DNA of 64,000 bases from Candidatus Thorarchaeota archaeon (GTDB taxonomy: Archaea > Asgardarchaeota > Thorarchaeia > Thorarchaeales > Thorarchaeaceae). Made by a program: the position numbers and the translations under genes. Within the stretch, counting starts at the first letter, position 1, and each line of letters starts with the position of its first letter. This document shows, piece after piece, positions 28,556-37,006 of this stretch. The stretch covers positions 121,348 through 185,347 of the forward strand of contig JAGSHN010000027.1 of assembly GCA_029855935.1 (NCBI GenBank), given 5' to 3'. Under the pieces are notes generated by a model that saw only the letters and a list, made by a program, of their open reading frames with translations, ran no database searches and was not told where the DNA came from.

Positions 28556-29650
28556 GTGGCGAAGGGTGACCCTCTGCTGATTGTGAAAGACCTCCGAGCA
28601 TACTACACCTCTGTGAAGGGACTTGTGCGTGCCGTGGATGGGGTGTCGTTCGAGGTCAGAGAGGGCGAGTGCCTGGGGCTGCTTGGTGAGAGCGGATGCG
28701 GAAAGAGCTCTCTCGCACTCGCAATAATGGGGCTCTTCGAGAAGCTGGCAAGGTTTAGCGCAGGCACCTCCGGACGGCCCGAGCTGCTGAAGGAATTTGA
28801 GGGGGAGGGGGCTGACCGCCACGAGGAACGGCCGGGTGTTCAGGGCAAGGTCTTCTTCCGCGATATCGAGCTGACGACCTTGTCTGACGAGGAGTTTGCA
28901 AAGCTGCGTGGAAAGCATATCGCTCTGATTCCACAGGGACTCCAGCACGCCCTCAATCCCCAGTTCAGTATCGGGTACCAGACCGGCGAGCCTGTGGAGG
29001 TCCACGAAGAGAATATCAGACTGATAGAGTTGAAGAGAAAGGTCCTTGAGTATCTTCGGCTCGTGAGTCTTGCTGACGCCGGCACTCGCTTTGTACTTGA
29101 CCCGTCCAGCTTCAGCGGAGGAGAGGCTCAGAGGATATTGATTGCGATGTCACTGATAGCTGGGCCAGAGCTGGTCATTGCAGATGAACCGACCTCTGCT
29201 CTCGACGTGAACATTCAGCGCCAGATAATGAATGTCCTCTCAATGGTGCGGGATGAGTTCGATATCTCACTCTTGCTTATCAGCCACGACGCGGGGGTGG
29301 TCGCAGAGCTGTCGGACCGAGTGGCTGTCATGTACGCGGGTAAATTGATGGAGATTGGCGATGCCAAGCAGATGTTCCTTCAACCAGGACATCCATACAC
29401 GCGGGGACTGATGGCCTCCTTCCCGACCATAGCTATGATGAGAATGAGGGCCGGCAAGGGCCGTCCCAGACTGAGAGGGATTCGAGGCAGTCCACCCGAC
29501 CTGACCGACATTCCCAGCGGCTGTCCGTTCCACCCGCGATGCGACTACGCTATCGAGGTATGCAGGACGACTGTACCGGAGTTTAGAGAGGTGGAGCCGG
29601 ATCACTCCATAATGTGCCACAGGTACGAAGAGTTGAAAGAGGAGGGGTGA
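28556..29650 (+). CDS. OppD/DppD-like ABC ATPase, canonical motifs
   Basis: 364 residues from GTG 28556. Walker A 'GESGCGKSSLA', Q-loop 'LIPQGLQHALNP', signature 'FSGGEAQRI', Walker B 'LVIADEPTSALD' and H-loop 'LLISHDAG' are all intact. It shares with its upstream neighbour the N-terminal 'LRAYYTSxxGLVRAV', the unusual insertion after Walker A, and the C-terminal 'GCPFHPRCDYAIEVC' tail, so the two are paralogs. No permease or binding protein is adjacent. It may energise the Dpp permease set at 35-38 kb, a permease elsewhere, or have a non-transport role. A strong hairpin begins at the stop codon. Confidence 0.88.
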   Translation: MAKGDPLLIVKDLRAYYTSVKGLVRAVDGVSFEVREGECLGLLGESGCGKSSLALAIMGLFEKLARFSAGTSGRPELLKEFEGEGADRHEERPGVQGKVFFRDIELTTLSDEEFAKLRGKHIALIPQGLQHALNPQFSIGYQTGEPVEVHEENIRLIELKRKVLEYLRLVSLADAGTRFVLDPSSFSGGEAQRILIAMSLIAGPELVIADEPTSALDVNIQRQIMNVLSMVRDEFDISLLLISHDAGVVAELSDRVAVMYAGKLMEIGDAKQMFLQPGHPYTRGLMASFPTIAMMRMRAGKGRPRLRGIRGSPPDLTDIPSGCPFHPRCDYAIEVCRTTVPEFREVEPDHSIMCHRYEELKEEG

Positions 29651-29670
29651 GCGTCGCGGGGACGCTCACC
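29646..29670 (+). terminator. Hairpin at end of OppD-like gene pair
   Basis: 'ggtgagcgtc' and 'gacgctcacc' form a perfect 10-base-pair stem with a 5-base loop, starting within the stop codon region. There is no T-run directly after, so it could be a terminator or an mRNA 3'-end stabiliser. Confidence 0.55.
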
Positions 29671-29979
29671 AGGGGCGATGAATTCCCTGCTGTCATTGGC
29701 TGCGTCACGCGTGAGAATAGATTGATCAACAGGACACGGAGTTCTCCAAAACGCATCTTGCGACGGTCAAAGGTGTCATCATCTCGATGACACCAGACGG
29801 ATCAAGAGGTGGAGTCACGGGGGCAACGCCTTCTGGGCAATTACGGTTCGAACGCCCACCTGAATCCGCAATCACCCAACCCCACATACGAGGAACCACC
29901 TGACTCTCATTAGGCAGAATCGGTTCAAGTCCTCCCGGCAAGAACCTACTGGGGACGTGTTCCCCGCATATATATGAGT
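29671..29979. other. Gene-free interval with hairpin and TATA-like sequence
   Basis: About 310 bases. 'ggtgtcatc' / 'gatgacacc' (29772-29794) forms a perfect 9-base-pair stem with a 5-base loop. 'gcatatatatgag' near 29967-29979 is TATA-like and faces either way. An 85-residue minus-strand ORF (29726-29983) from a GTG start is unconvincing. No tRNA or known RNA fold fits. A small RNA transcribed from the TATA-like sequence toward the hairpin is possible but unsupported beyond this. Confidence 0.35.
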
Positions 29980-30933
29980 TCACGTTGACTCATTCGCACG
30001 TTCCCGTTCCGCGCGGAATGACCCCGGTAGGTGGCATAGCTCAAAGTCGAGCTGATAGATGTTGCCAGCAACTCTGAGCCCCATCTCTCTCAGAAGGAGA
30101 ACGTTCGCCCGATCCGCCGGAAGCTCAATGGCCACGCTCCTGCAGCCGCGCTCCCTCAGGACAGAGAGGACATAGGAGATCTCATCCAACGTCGGGCCAC
30201 GAGGCCAGATCTCGCGGTGTGGCGTGGCAAAGACGATTCGTCCTTGCCGCTGGTCGCGTCCTGAGAGATAGCCAACAATGAGCGCGTCCGGCTGGAGATG
30301 TGGTCTAACACCGACAACAGGAATCCAGCGCGCCCTCAAGGCATTGACGAGAGCGACCACAGAGAGAGATCCCTCGCGACTGGCACTGATGAAGGGAGGC
30401 AGGTCAACCGGAGGTACAACGTGGACCGCACGCTCGGAAACGTTGTGGCCGTCGTCATCCGGAATCGCCCCAGCAGAGACTATGTCAATTCGCCACAGAT
30501 CGAAAGTAAAAGAGGCAAGAACATCGGCAATGGCGGAGTCACCGGATGTCATCCATATGGTCACGTGTCGCAGGTGCTTCGAGCGCGCCCGTGCCAATGC
30601 CTCATAGACCAGCGGACCGACGTGCTCTATGCGCCCTGGGAGCGAGGCGATCTCGGATATGATACCAACCGACCCATTCGACAATGGCCGAAGAGCAGCC
30701 TCGGCCACCGGACGGCTGCGGTCATACGCCACGAGTAGACCCTCTCTATGGAGCACTCCCTTTGAGAATAGATTGCGAAGGTCGCGCGCTGTAAGACAGG
30801 CCTCTACGGAACGGGCCTGTGAGTTATGAACTGCCAGCCAGTCTCTCACGTCCGCCCGTGTCAGAGGCAGGACCCGATCAGATACTATCAACACGATGGC
30901 CAGCGGTAGCTCTTGCTTTTCAAGGTATCTCAT
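29980..30933 (-). CDS. Uncharacterised protein, possibly divergent GNAT-like
   Basis: 317 soluble residues, no signal peptide or membrane span. Two halves each show an alternation of beta strands and helices that vaguely recalls acetyltransferases: residues ~65-150 ('GLLVAYDRSRPVAEAALRPL' ... 'PLVYEALARARSKHLRHVTIWM') and ~205-300 ('ALIVGYLSGRDQRQGRIVFA' ... 'SYVLSVLRERGCRSVAIEL'). The acetyl-CoA-binding R/QxxGxG/A loop is not clear in either half, so the GNAT call is weak. Divergent from the 31066 gene; promoter not obvious. Confidence 0.6.
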   Translation of the reverse strand: MRYLEKQELPLAIVLIVSDRVLPLTRADVRDWLAVHNSQARSVEACLTARDLRNLFSKGVLHREGLLVAYDRSRPVAEAALRPLSNGSVGIISEIASLPGRIEHVGPLVYEALARARSKHLRHVTIWMTSGDSAIADVLASFTFDLWRIDIVSAGAIPDDDGHNVSERAVHVVPPVDLPPFISASREGSLSVVALVNALRARWIPVVGVRPHLQPDALIVGYLSGRDQRQGRIVFATPHREIWPRGPTLDEISYVLSVLRERGCRSVAIELPADRANVLLLREMGLRVAGNIYQLDFELCHLPGSFRAERERANEST

Positions 30934-31065
30934 CCCACTCTACTGGGAACAGCTGTAGCGACTTCTGGACAGCCAAGGAATCAGGATAGAGCCCGGAATT
31001 GAAAACAGCCCTCGCCACTGAACAGACCGCAAAGCCTATTCGCGAGATTAGTAGACGAGGCTGAC

Positions 31066-31938
31066 GTGTCGACTCGATGTACGTTTGACCCAGAGGCAAT
31101 TGATGGCTGCAGCAGATACTTGGGCATTGATATACCACTCATACCAGAACAACGCACCAACCTCCGGAAACTGGGCAAGACAAGCCTGCGCATTGACCAG
31201 ATGGAGCAAGTTGTCACGGGGCTCTGCCCTGACGCAGATGAGCTAGGTCAGTTTATTCTCAAAGAGGGCAAGAGGCTGCAACCGCTCTCTCTATCACTGT
31301 TTGTCATAAACGATATGGTGAAGAAACTGATGAGGCGTAAACCTCGACACCCACACGCCATCCTGCCAATGGTGACAGTTCCGTGGTTCTACTGGAAGCA
31401 GAGTGCGGTGGACCGGAACAATCCGTTTGGCATCGTCCGACACAAGAACACAGGCGTTGAGATCGAGCTCGACGCTAAGAAAGAGATGCTGGTGTTCTCT
31501 GGCACCGGAGGGGACTTTGCGGGTATTCTTGAGGCGCAGGTGGCGGAGGGAGTATGGAGCTCGCGTCCTCTGATAGTACCGGGATCGCTGCCCAATCGCC
31601 AGCCTGTGCCAGCATATCAGAGGAAACATATCAAGGTAGGAGTCAATCTGGGTGCACAGCGTGTGACGCTCTATCCGAAACCGCGCCGAGATCTCGACTA
31701 CACCTTCTCAGAGAGCCCGCGAGTCTTCGCTGTCCACGGTGCCGAGATTGCTGGAGCCGGACAGGCTTTTAGACTCAAGACCGGCACTCGCAGCGAAACG
31801 GCACTAAGGGGCAATGTTCTCATGCTCATCGGCCGAAGACCCGAGCGTGAACAGCCTGATGCCATTTCGCTGACGTTTCACATCTGGTTGGCTGCTCTGG
31901 CAAGACTACTCAGAACAAGGGAGGACATCGAATGGTAG
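31066..31938 (+). CDS. Uncharacterised soluble protein
   Basis: 290 residues from GTG 31066; no membrane segment or recognised motif. The N-terminal ~100 residues are mostly helical, the middle (~100-220) is beta-rich ('IVRHKNTGVEIELDAKKEMLV'), and the C-terminus is again helical. It overlaps the next gene, a membrane protein, by 7 bases, so the two are cotranslated and probably act together at the membrane. I do not recognise the family. The start is uncertain, as no strong ribosome-binding site precedes it. Confidence 0.6.
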   Translation: MSTRCTFDPEAIDGCSRYLGIDIPLIPEQRTNLRKLGKTSLRIDQMEQVVTGLCPDADELGQFILKEGKRLQPLSLSLFVINDMVKKLMRRKPRHPHAILPMVTVPWFYWKQSAVDRNNPFGIVRHKNTGVEIELDAKKEMLVFSGTGGDFAGILEAQVAEGVWSSRPLIVPGSLPNRQPVPAYQRKHIKVGVNLGAQRVTLYPKPRRDLDYTFSESPRVFAVHGAEIAGAGQAFRLKTGTRSETALRGNVLMLIGRRPEREQPDAISLTFHIWLAALARLLRTREDIEW

Positions 31939-32726
31939 TTGTGGCAGCAGCAATCGCGGCGGCAGCAACAGGTGCCGCAATTCTCGTAGTGACGATGCTT
32001 CGTGTCAGGAGGTTGAGAAGGTACCGCGAGTTTCTGCGCTATATGGAGGACAATTTCGACGTCAGTGACCTTGACCTGAGTGGCGAGACCGCCTACACGG
32101 ACTGTCTGGCCCAGGAGTGGGTACTGGACAACGTCGCAAGAGGATCCTATGGTCGTTTCGCCAGAGGCGTCCAGTCGTATCTCGCGGAGAACACGCTCGC
32201 CGGGGCCATCCTGCTTGCCATCGTTGCCGGGTCTGCGGCGGTCCTCCTAGGTCTGTTGTTTGTGGAGGGATCCGCCGCGTTGGGGGCTGCGGCTGGTCTG
32301 TTCTTCATAGGTGGACTCGTAATAGTGGGGCCCAGTGAACCGAGAGTCTCTGAACAACTGCTTACTGCACTGATGTCAAACAAAGACCGACTCTGTGAGC
32401 GTGACTACGTCTACGCAAGGCTAGCGTACGACTCCGTCCGAGGCTGGGAGAGGACATCAACTGTGGCTGGCTTGGCGCTTCTCGCAATCTCGCCGTGGGC
32501 CGACCTCGTACCGACCACCCTAGCGGCAATCATCGCCATAGTGTCCGTGGGGATGATCATCAGGCCAGCTATGTGGATTGCCACGTTCAACCCTGCTCTC
32601 GCCATCGGGTATGTCGGGGTCGTTGTGGTGATCGTCTTCTATCTCATCCCGAAGACGATGTGGCGCCTGATCAAAGGACCACCATCTGAAGAGGAGAGAG
32701 AACTGGAGAGCATGTCCCGCTGGTAA
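31932..32726 (+). CDS. Membrane protein coupled to upstream gene, unknown function
   Basis: 264 residues. An N-terminal span ('VVVAAAIAAAATGAAILVV') is followed by a ~65-residue charged segment, then four further spans in pairs (~85-135 and ~180-235) and a charged C-tail. The topology (one span, soluble insert, two helical hairpins) does not identify a family. Start ATG lies within the end of the upstream gene. Convergent with the small minus-strand membrane protein at 32745. Confidence 0.65.
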   Translation: MVVVAAAIAAAATGAAILVVTMLRVRRLRRYREFLRYMEDNFDVSDLDLSGETAYTDCLAQEWVLDNVARGSYGRFARGVQSYLAENTLAGAILLAIVAGSAAVLLGLLFVEGSAALGAAAGLFFIGGLVIVGPSEPRVSEQLLTALMSNKDRLCERDYVYARLAYDSVRGWERTSTVAGLALLAISPWADLVPTTLAAIIAIVSVGMIIRPAMWIATFNPALAIGYVGVVVVIVFYLIPKTMWRLIKGPPSEEERELESMSRW

Positions 32727-32744
32727 TGGGCTCGAACTCCACTC

Positions 32745-33089
32745 TCACGGCAGCAGCAGAGGAATGGTAGCAATCATTCCGTAGAGAAACACAAAGAGTC
32801 CGACAAGGACAAGTCGTCTTCCCGTCACAGCAAGCTTATAGCTCAAGACTGCCCTGCCCTCGTCATCATAGCGGTGGCTCTCGTCGAGCGGTTCTCTGAG
32901 TCCTAGGCATCCGCCCATGAGAATGAGAACGCCAAACTCGAGGATTGATATCCCAGAAACGAATCCAAAGAGTTCGAATCCTGGCAACAACAACAGGCCG
33001 ATGAGTCCGGCAGCGAAATCGGTGCCTACAATGAGTGCTGCAATTGCGGCCGTGTAGATCACGGTCCGTGACCTCGCTGCCATAGACAA
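32745..33089 (-). CDS. Small three-span membrane protein
   Basis: 114 residues with three hydrophobic spans (~10-30, 38-62, 92-112) separated by a short charged loop ('REPLDESHRYDDEGR'). ATG 33089 or 33083. It follows another small membrane protein after 4 bases, so the two form a two-gene operon. No family recognised. Confidence 0.6.
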   Translation of the reverse strand: MSMAARSRTVIYTAAIAALIVGTDFAAGLIGLLLLPGFELFGFVSGISILEFGVLILMGGCLGLREPLDESHRYDDEGRAVLSYKLAVTGRRLVLVGLFVFLYGMIATIPLLLP

Positions 33090-33093
33090 GCAA

Positions 33094-33324
33094 TCACCCC
33101 AGAACTCCGAGCAGGATTCCTACTACAAACAGCGACACGCCAAGAATGACCAGCGGGAGAAATATCGTTTCAAGGGCAGCAATGAAGAGCGCCACATAGT
33201 CGCTGCGTTCCAGAGTGACGACCGTGGGGGGCTCTTCGGGCGCCTCATAGTAGACGATACCGTCCACCGGTATGGAGTCCTCTGGGCCCTCTGGCTCCCC
33301 AAATGACCTGTCATCTTCGATCAT
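33094..33324 (-). CDS. Small C-terminally anchored membrane protein
   Basis: Start taken at ATG 33324 (MIEDDRSFGEPEG...), since the 18 residues before it in the ORF track look non-native; 76 residues. An acidic N-terminal half is followed by a single long hydrophobic stretch to the C-terminus ('ALFIAALETIFLPLVILGVSLFVVGILLGVLG'), possibly a re-entrant hairpin. Operon with the three-span protein downstream. Function unknown. Confidence 0.5.
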   Translation of the reverse strand: MIEDDRSFGEPEGPEDSIPVDGIVYYEAPEEPPTVVTLERSDYVALFIAALETIFLPLVILGVSLFVVGILLGVLG

Positions 33325-33428
33325 CAGTTCACACATCCACAGGGCCAGGCGCCCACGCATCACCTGACATCTACGCAACCGACCAGATAAAGACTTCGAG
33401 GGGGGAATGCCGGGCCGGGGCGCGGTGA

Positions 33429-34466
33429 CTACATCGCCGCGCCGTTCTCAGCGGCCTCGGCATACTCCTGCTGAACGCTCTTACCAAAGTCGAGTGCTCC
33501 AGCGAAGTGGCAAGCCACTAGATGCCCGTCCCCCATGTCGCGGAGAGGAGGTTCCTCCTCTGAGCAGACCTCTTGGGCGAAGATACAACGCGGGTGGAAT
33601 CTGCAACCCTTCGGAGGATTGACCGGACTTGGAACCTCACCCTTCAGTATTGTCGCCTTTCCCGCAAAGCGCGGGTCAGGAATGGGAACTGCGGACACGA
33701 GAGCGAAGGTGTAGGGGTGCAGTGTAGTCCGGAAGATGTCGTGCGGAGTGAGCTCGACGATCTTGCCCAGGTACATCACCGCGACGCGGTCGCTCATATG
33801 TTTCACAACGCTGAGGTCGTGAGAGATAAACATGTATGTGAGTCCGAGCTCGTCCTGCAGGTCTTTCATCAGGTTCAGAGTCTGTGCCTGCACGGAAACG
33901 TCCGTACTCGATGTTGGCTCGTCCATCACTATGAACTTGGGATTCAGTGCAAGAGCGCGAGCGATGCAGATCCTCTGCCTCTGACCTCCACTGAACTCGT
34001 GCGGGAACCTGTTCAGGTGGTCTTCGTTGAGTCCGACCTTTCGGAGCAACTCAAGCACCATCTCACGCATCTTAGGCCCTCGCGCGATACCATGGACCAC
34101 GAGCGGCTCGCCAACCGAGTTCTTGATGGTGACACGCGGGTCGAGAGATGCCATGGGATCCTGAAAGACTATCTGCATCTGTCGCCGGATGTGCCTGAGT
34201 TCGCGATGTCCAAGATGGGTTATGTCCTTTCCATCGAACTCAATAGTGCCCTCCGTTGGGTCAAGCAACCTCAGAATGGTCCGTCCGAGTGTGGTCTTTC
34301 CACAGCCGGATTCGCCCACAACGCCGAGGGTTTCCCCCGGATAGATGTCCAGGTCCACTCCGTCTACCGCGTGAACCCTGCCAACAACCTTCCGGAACAC
34401 TCCTCCGGTCAGCGGAAAGTGCTTCTTGAGGCCCCGAACCTTCACCAATGGTCCCATTTCGCTCAT
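33429..34466 (-). CDS. dppF: Peptide ABC importer ATPase, DppF/OppF type
   Basis: 345 residues. Walker A '[15 protein letters not shown]', Q-loop '[13 protein letters not shown]', signature '[15 protein letters not shown]', Walker B '[12 protein letters not shown]', H-loop '[10 protein letters not shown]'. The N-terminal '[13 protein letters not shown]' and the C-terminal '[15 protein letters not shown]' peptide-transporter tail assign it to OppF/DppF. Its start codon overlaps the stop of dppD by one base. Last gene of the four-gene minus-strand operon dppB-C-D-F. It pairs with DppD to power import of di- and oligopeptides. Confidence 0.95.
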   Translation of the reverse strand: MSEMGPLVKVRGLKKHFPLTGGVFRKVVGRVHAVDGVDLDIYPGETLGVVGESGCGKTTLGRTILRLLDPTEGTIEFDGKDITHLGHRELRHIRRQMQIVFQDPMASLDPRVTIKNSVGEPLVVHGIARGPKMREMVLELLRKVGLNEDHLNRFPHEFSGGQRQRICIARALALNPKFIVMDEPTSSTDVSVQAQTLNLMKDLQDELGLTYMFISHDLSVVKHMSDRVAVMYLGKIVELTPHDIFRTTLHPYTFALVSAVPIPDPRFAGKATILKGEVPSPVNPPKGCRFHPRCIFAQEVCSEEEPPLRDMGDGHLVACHFAGALDFGKSVQQEYAEAAENGAAM

Positions 34467-35653
34467 TACCTCTTACCTCCTTTATCAGGCAGTGGGTGAT
34501 GACAGGCCACCCAATGTCCTGGACTGATCTCCTTGAGATGTGGCTTCTCTGTCTCGCATATGCCCGTCGCGTAGTCGCACCGAGGATGGAACCTGCATCC
34601 CGGCGGCGGAGTGATCAGGTTGGGGACGCTCCCACGAATCTGCGGAAGTCGCTCTCTATTCTCGTGGAGCTTTGGTACCGCGGTGAGCAGTCCAGCCGTG
34701 TAGGGATGCCTTGGGTTGTAGAAGAGCTCCTCAGTGGCACAGCTCTCCACAGTTGTCCCCGCATACATAACCGTCACCCATGAGCAGGTCTCTGCAACAA
34801 CACCCATATCGTGCGTGATTATGATGATTGACGTTCCAACCTCCTTCTTCAACTCGTTGAGAAGGTTGAGGACCTGAGCCTGCACAGTCACGTCGAGAGC
34901 TGTTGTCGCCTCATCACATATGAGTATCAGAGGATTGCAAGCCAGAGCCATAGCGATGAGGGCTCTCTGTCGCATTCCCCCAGATAGCTCGTGCGGGTAT
35001 TGCATCATCACCTTGTCAGGGGCAGGCATCTTGACGAGTCGGAGCATGTCCTCTGCAATCTTCAATGCAGCCTTCTTCTTGTACTTCGGGTCCGGTTCTG
35101 GAGGATCATCCAGCTGTGACTCGTAGTGCGCAAGCCGTTCCCGTATCTTCTCCCGTCGGGTGGACGACACGAGACCGCCCTTCCCCTCCAGCTTGTCCAG
35201 CGCGTTTCGCAATTCCTCGATGCGAATCTCCAGCGCCTCTTTCCTCAGGTCCTGGTGAAGCATCACCACCTCTGCAATCTGGTCGCCTATGGTGAAGACG
35301 GGGTTCGGAAAAGTGGCAGGATCTTGAAACACGATGGACACCAGTCGCCCTCGAACATGAAGCATGTCCTCCTCGCTGAGCTTCAGAAGGTCAACCTCCT
35401 CAACGTTGCCTGACTCCTCATTGGGCACGTAGAGGAGGATACGCCCGCCTTCTATTCGTCCCGGGGGCTCGACGAGTCGCAGAATCGACCTAGCCGTTAC
35501 TGACTTCCCACAGCCCGTCTCACCGACCAGTCCCATTGTGTCGCCCTTTCGGAGAAACAGGTTGACACCGTCAAGGGCTTTTACCACACCCTCGTAGGTG
35601 TAGAAGTTCGTGACCAGATCCTCGACCTTCAGTACAAGTTCATCATCTGACAT
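34466..35653 (-). CDS. dppD: Peptide ABC importer ATPase, DppD/OppD type, with coiled-coil insert
   Basis: 395 residues, longer than usual (~330). Walker A 'GETGCGKSVTARSIL', Q-loop 'IVFQDPATFPNPV', signature 'ELSGGMRQRALIAMAL', Walker B 'LILICDEATTALD', H-loop 'IIITHDMGVV', and the tail '[15 protein letters not shown]'. The extra length is a charged helical insert (~residues 120-185, 'IRIEELRNALDKLEGKGG' onward) between the Q-loop and the signature, probably a coiled coil projecting from the helical subdomain. Position in the operon assigns it to the Dpp importer. Confidence 0.94.
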   Translation of the reverse strand: MSDDELVLKVEDLVTNFYTYEGVVKALDGVNLFLRKGDTMGLVGETGCGKSVTARSILRLVEPPGRIEGGRILLYVPNEESGNVEEVDLLKLSEEDMLHVRGRLVSIVFQDPATFPNPVFTIGDQIAEVVMLHQDLRKEALEIRIEELRNALDKLEGKGGLVSSTRREKIRERLAHYESQLDDPPEPDPKYKKKAALKIAEDMLRLVKMPAPDKVMMQYPHELSGGMRQRALIAMALACNPLILICDEATTALDVTVQAQVLNLLNELKKEVGTSIIIITHDMGVVAETCSWVTVMYAGTTVESCATEELFYNPRHPYTAGLLTAVPKLHENRERLPQIRGSVPNLITPPPGCRFHPRCDYATGICETEKPHLKEISPGHWVACHHPLPDKGGKR

Positions 35654-35660
35654 CTATGTC

Positions 35661-36992
35661 TTACCTCCGCCTCAGCTTGGGATCAAGGATGTCACGGATG
35701 CCGTCTCCGACCAGGTTCAGAGCTAGGGATACGAGGAGTATTGCAAAACCGGGGAAGAACACGGCCCAGGGACTTATCGAGAAGTACTCCTGCCCCTTGG
35801 CAATCATTAGACCCCATTCCGCGATACCCGCCGGAGGTCCAAATCCGATGAATGATAGACCCGCTGCGACAAGCAGCACAGCACCCGTGTCCATCGTCGC
35901 CTGAACAATTATGGGTTGAATGGTATTGGGTATGATATGATAGATGAGAATTCTCGCGTCACTGGCGCCGACAGAACGGGCTGCCTCGACGTAGAGCTTC
36001 TCTCTCTCAAGGAGCACTTGGCCTCGGACTAGCCGTGCATAGGTCGGCCACCATGTGACCATCAGAGCCACTGAGATGTTCTCGAGACTACGAGAGCCTA
36101 GAGCCATCACTATCGCCATTGCGAGGATTAGCCCTGGAAATGCGAAGAAGACATCAGTCACGCGCATCAGGAGTTCATCGAGCTTGCCACCATAATAGCC
36201 CGAAACCGCACCGAGAAAGGTCCCGATGACGATGGCAACTATGACAACGGTGATGGCAACTCGTAGATCCACTTGCGCGCCGTAGAGGATTCTACTGAAT
36301 ACGTCACCGCCAGAATTGTCCGTGCCCCAATAGTGGACTGGATTTCCAGGAACGTTGCTGGGCGATCCTGGTGGGAGGTTGGTGTCAGCCCATATACGCT
36401 CCTCTGGGCCGTACGGTGCTACCCAGGGAGCGAGGAGCGCGAGAATGACGAAAGCAACAATTATCACGATACCGACAACCACGAGGGGGCTTTTGCGCAC
36501 AAGGTGCATGCTGTATCTAAACTCCCTGAGCCGCGGGACCATGTCCTCGACGAAGGTTTCCCACCAGTAGGACTTGACTCCCGGAAGGAAAAGAAGGACC
36601 ACTGGAACAAGAACGAATACAGCGGCATAGAGCCCTGTCGAGAGTTCTGTGAGTATGAGAGAACCAGCAGAAATCAGATTCACATACAAGAGCGCTGAGA
36701 AAGTCCACATTTCGTAGTTCTCAAGCGCCGCAGCAATCCTCACCGCAATCAATCCCAGTACTGCGATTGCGAAACCTATGGCGAACTTTCCAATTATCCA
36801 GTCTGGAGGCACGACAGGATAGCCCAGCCGTTCTATGATTGAGTAGGTCACGTCCCCAACGAACAATATTCCCCCAAGTATGGTGAGCATGATTGAAACG
36901 ACAAGCTCAAGGAACCAGAGGACACGAAACTGACCGACTGTACTCGGGTCGATTGGAATCTCGTCAGAACGAAGGTGATATTCTTCAGTCAC
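35661..36992 (-). CDS. dppC: Peptide ABC importer permease, DppC type, with N-terminal membrane extension
   Basis: 443 residues versus ~300 for typical DppC. The C-terminal ~280 residues are standard: 'RKSPLVVVGIVIIVAFVILALLAP', 'HYWGTDNSGGDVFSRILYGAQVDL' and the EAA loop 'VEAARSVGASDARILIYHIIPN' that docks on the ATPase. The N-terminal ~160 residues add about four further spans ('FLELVVSIMLTILGGILFV' onward) not present in characterised members. The extension may be an accessory membrane domain. Next to dppB (14 bases) and dppD (7 bases). Confidence 0.92.
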   Translation of the reverse strand: MTEEYHLRSDEIPIDPSTVGQFRVLWFLELVVSIMLTILGGILFVGDVTYSIIERLGYPVVPPDWIIGKFAIGFAIAVLGLIAVRIAAALENYEMWTFSALLYVNLISAGSLILTELSTGLYAAVFVLVPVVLLFLPGVKSYWWETFVEDMVPRLREFRYSMHLVRKSPLVVVGIVIIVAFVILALLAPWVAPYGPEERIWADTNLPPGSPSNVPGNPVHYWGTDNSGGDVFSRILYGAQVDLRVAITVVIVAIVIGTFLGAVSGYYGGKLDELLMRVTDVFFAFPGLILAMAIVMALGSRSLENISVALMVTWWPTYARLVRGQVLLEREKLYVEAARSVGASDARILIYHIIPNTIQPIIVQATMDTGAVLLVAAGLSFIGFGPPAGIAEWGLMIAKGQEYFSISPWAVFFPGFAILLVSLALNLVGDGIRDILDPKLRRR

Positions 36993-37006
36993 TCTTCTCT
37001 ACCTCC

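Noticed and set aside
29920-29940. 'ggttcaagtcc' resembling a tRNA T-arm
   Set aside because: The flanking bases do not pair into a T-stem, and no acceptor, D or anticodon arms can be drawn on either strand.
29726-29983. 85-residue minus-strand ORF in the 29.7-30 kb gap
   Set aside because: GTG start with no ribosome-binding site, low-complexity composition, no secondary-structure pattern; kept only as part of the gap note.
33573-34499. 308-residue plus-strand ORF
   Set aside because: Lies wholly over dppF, whose ABC motifs are unambiguous on the minus strand.
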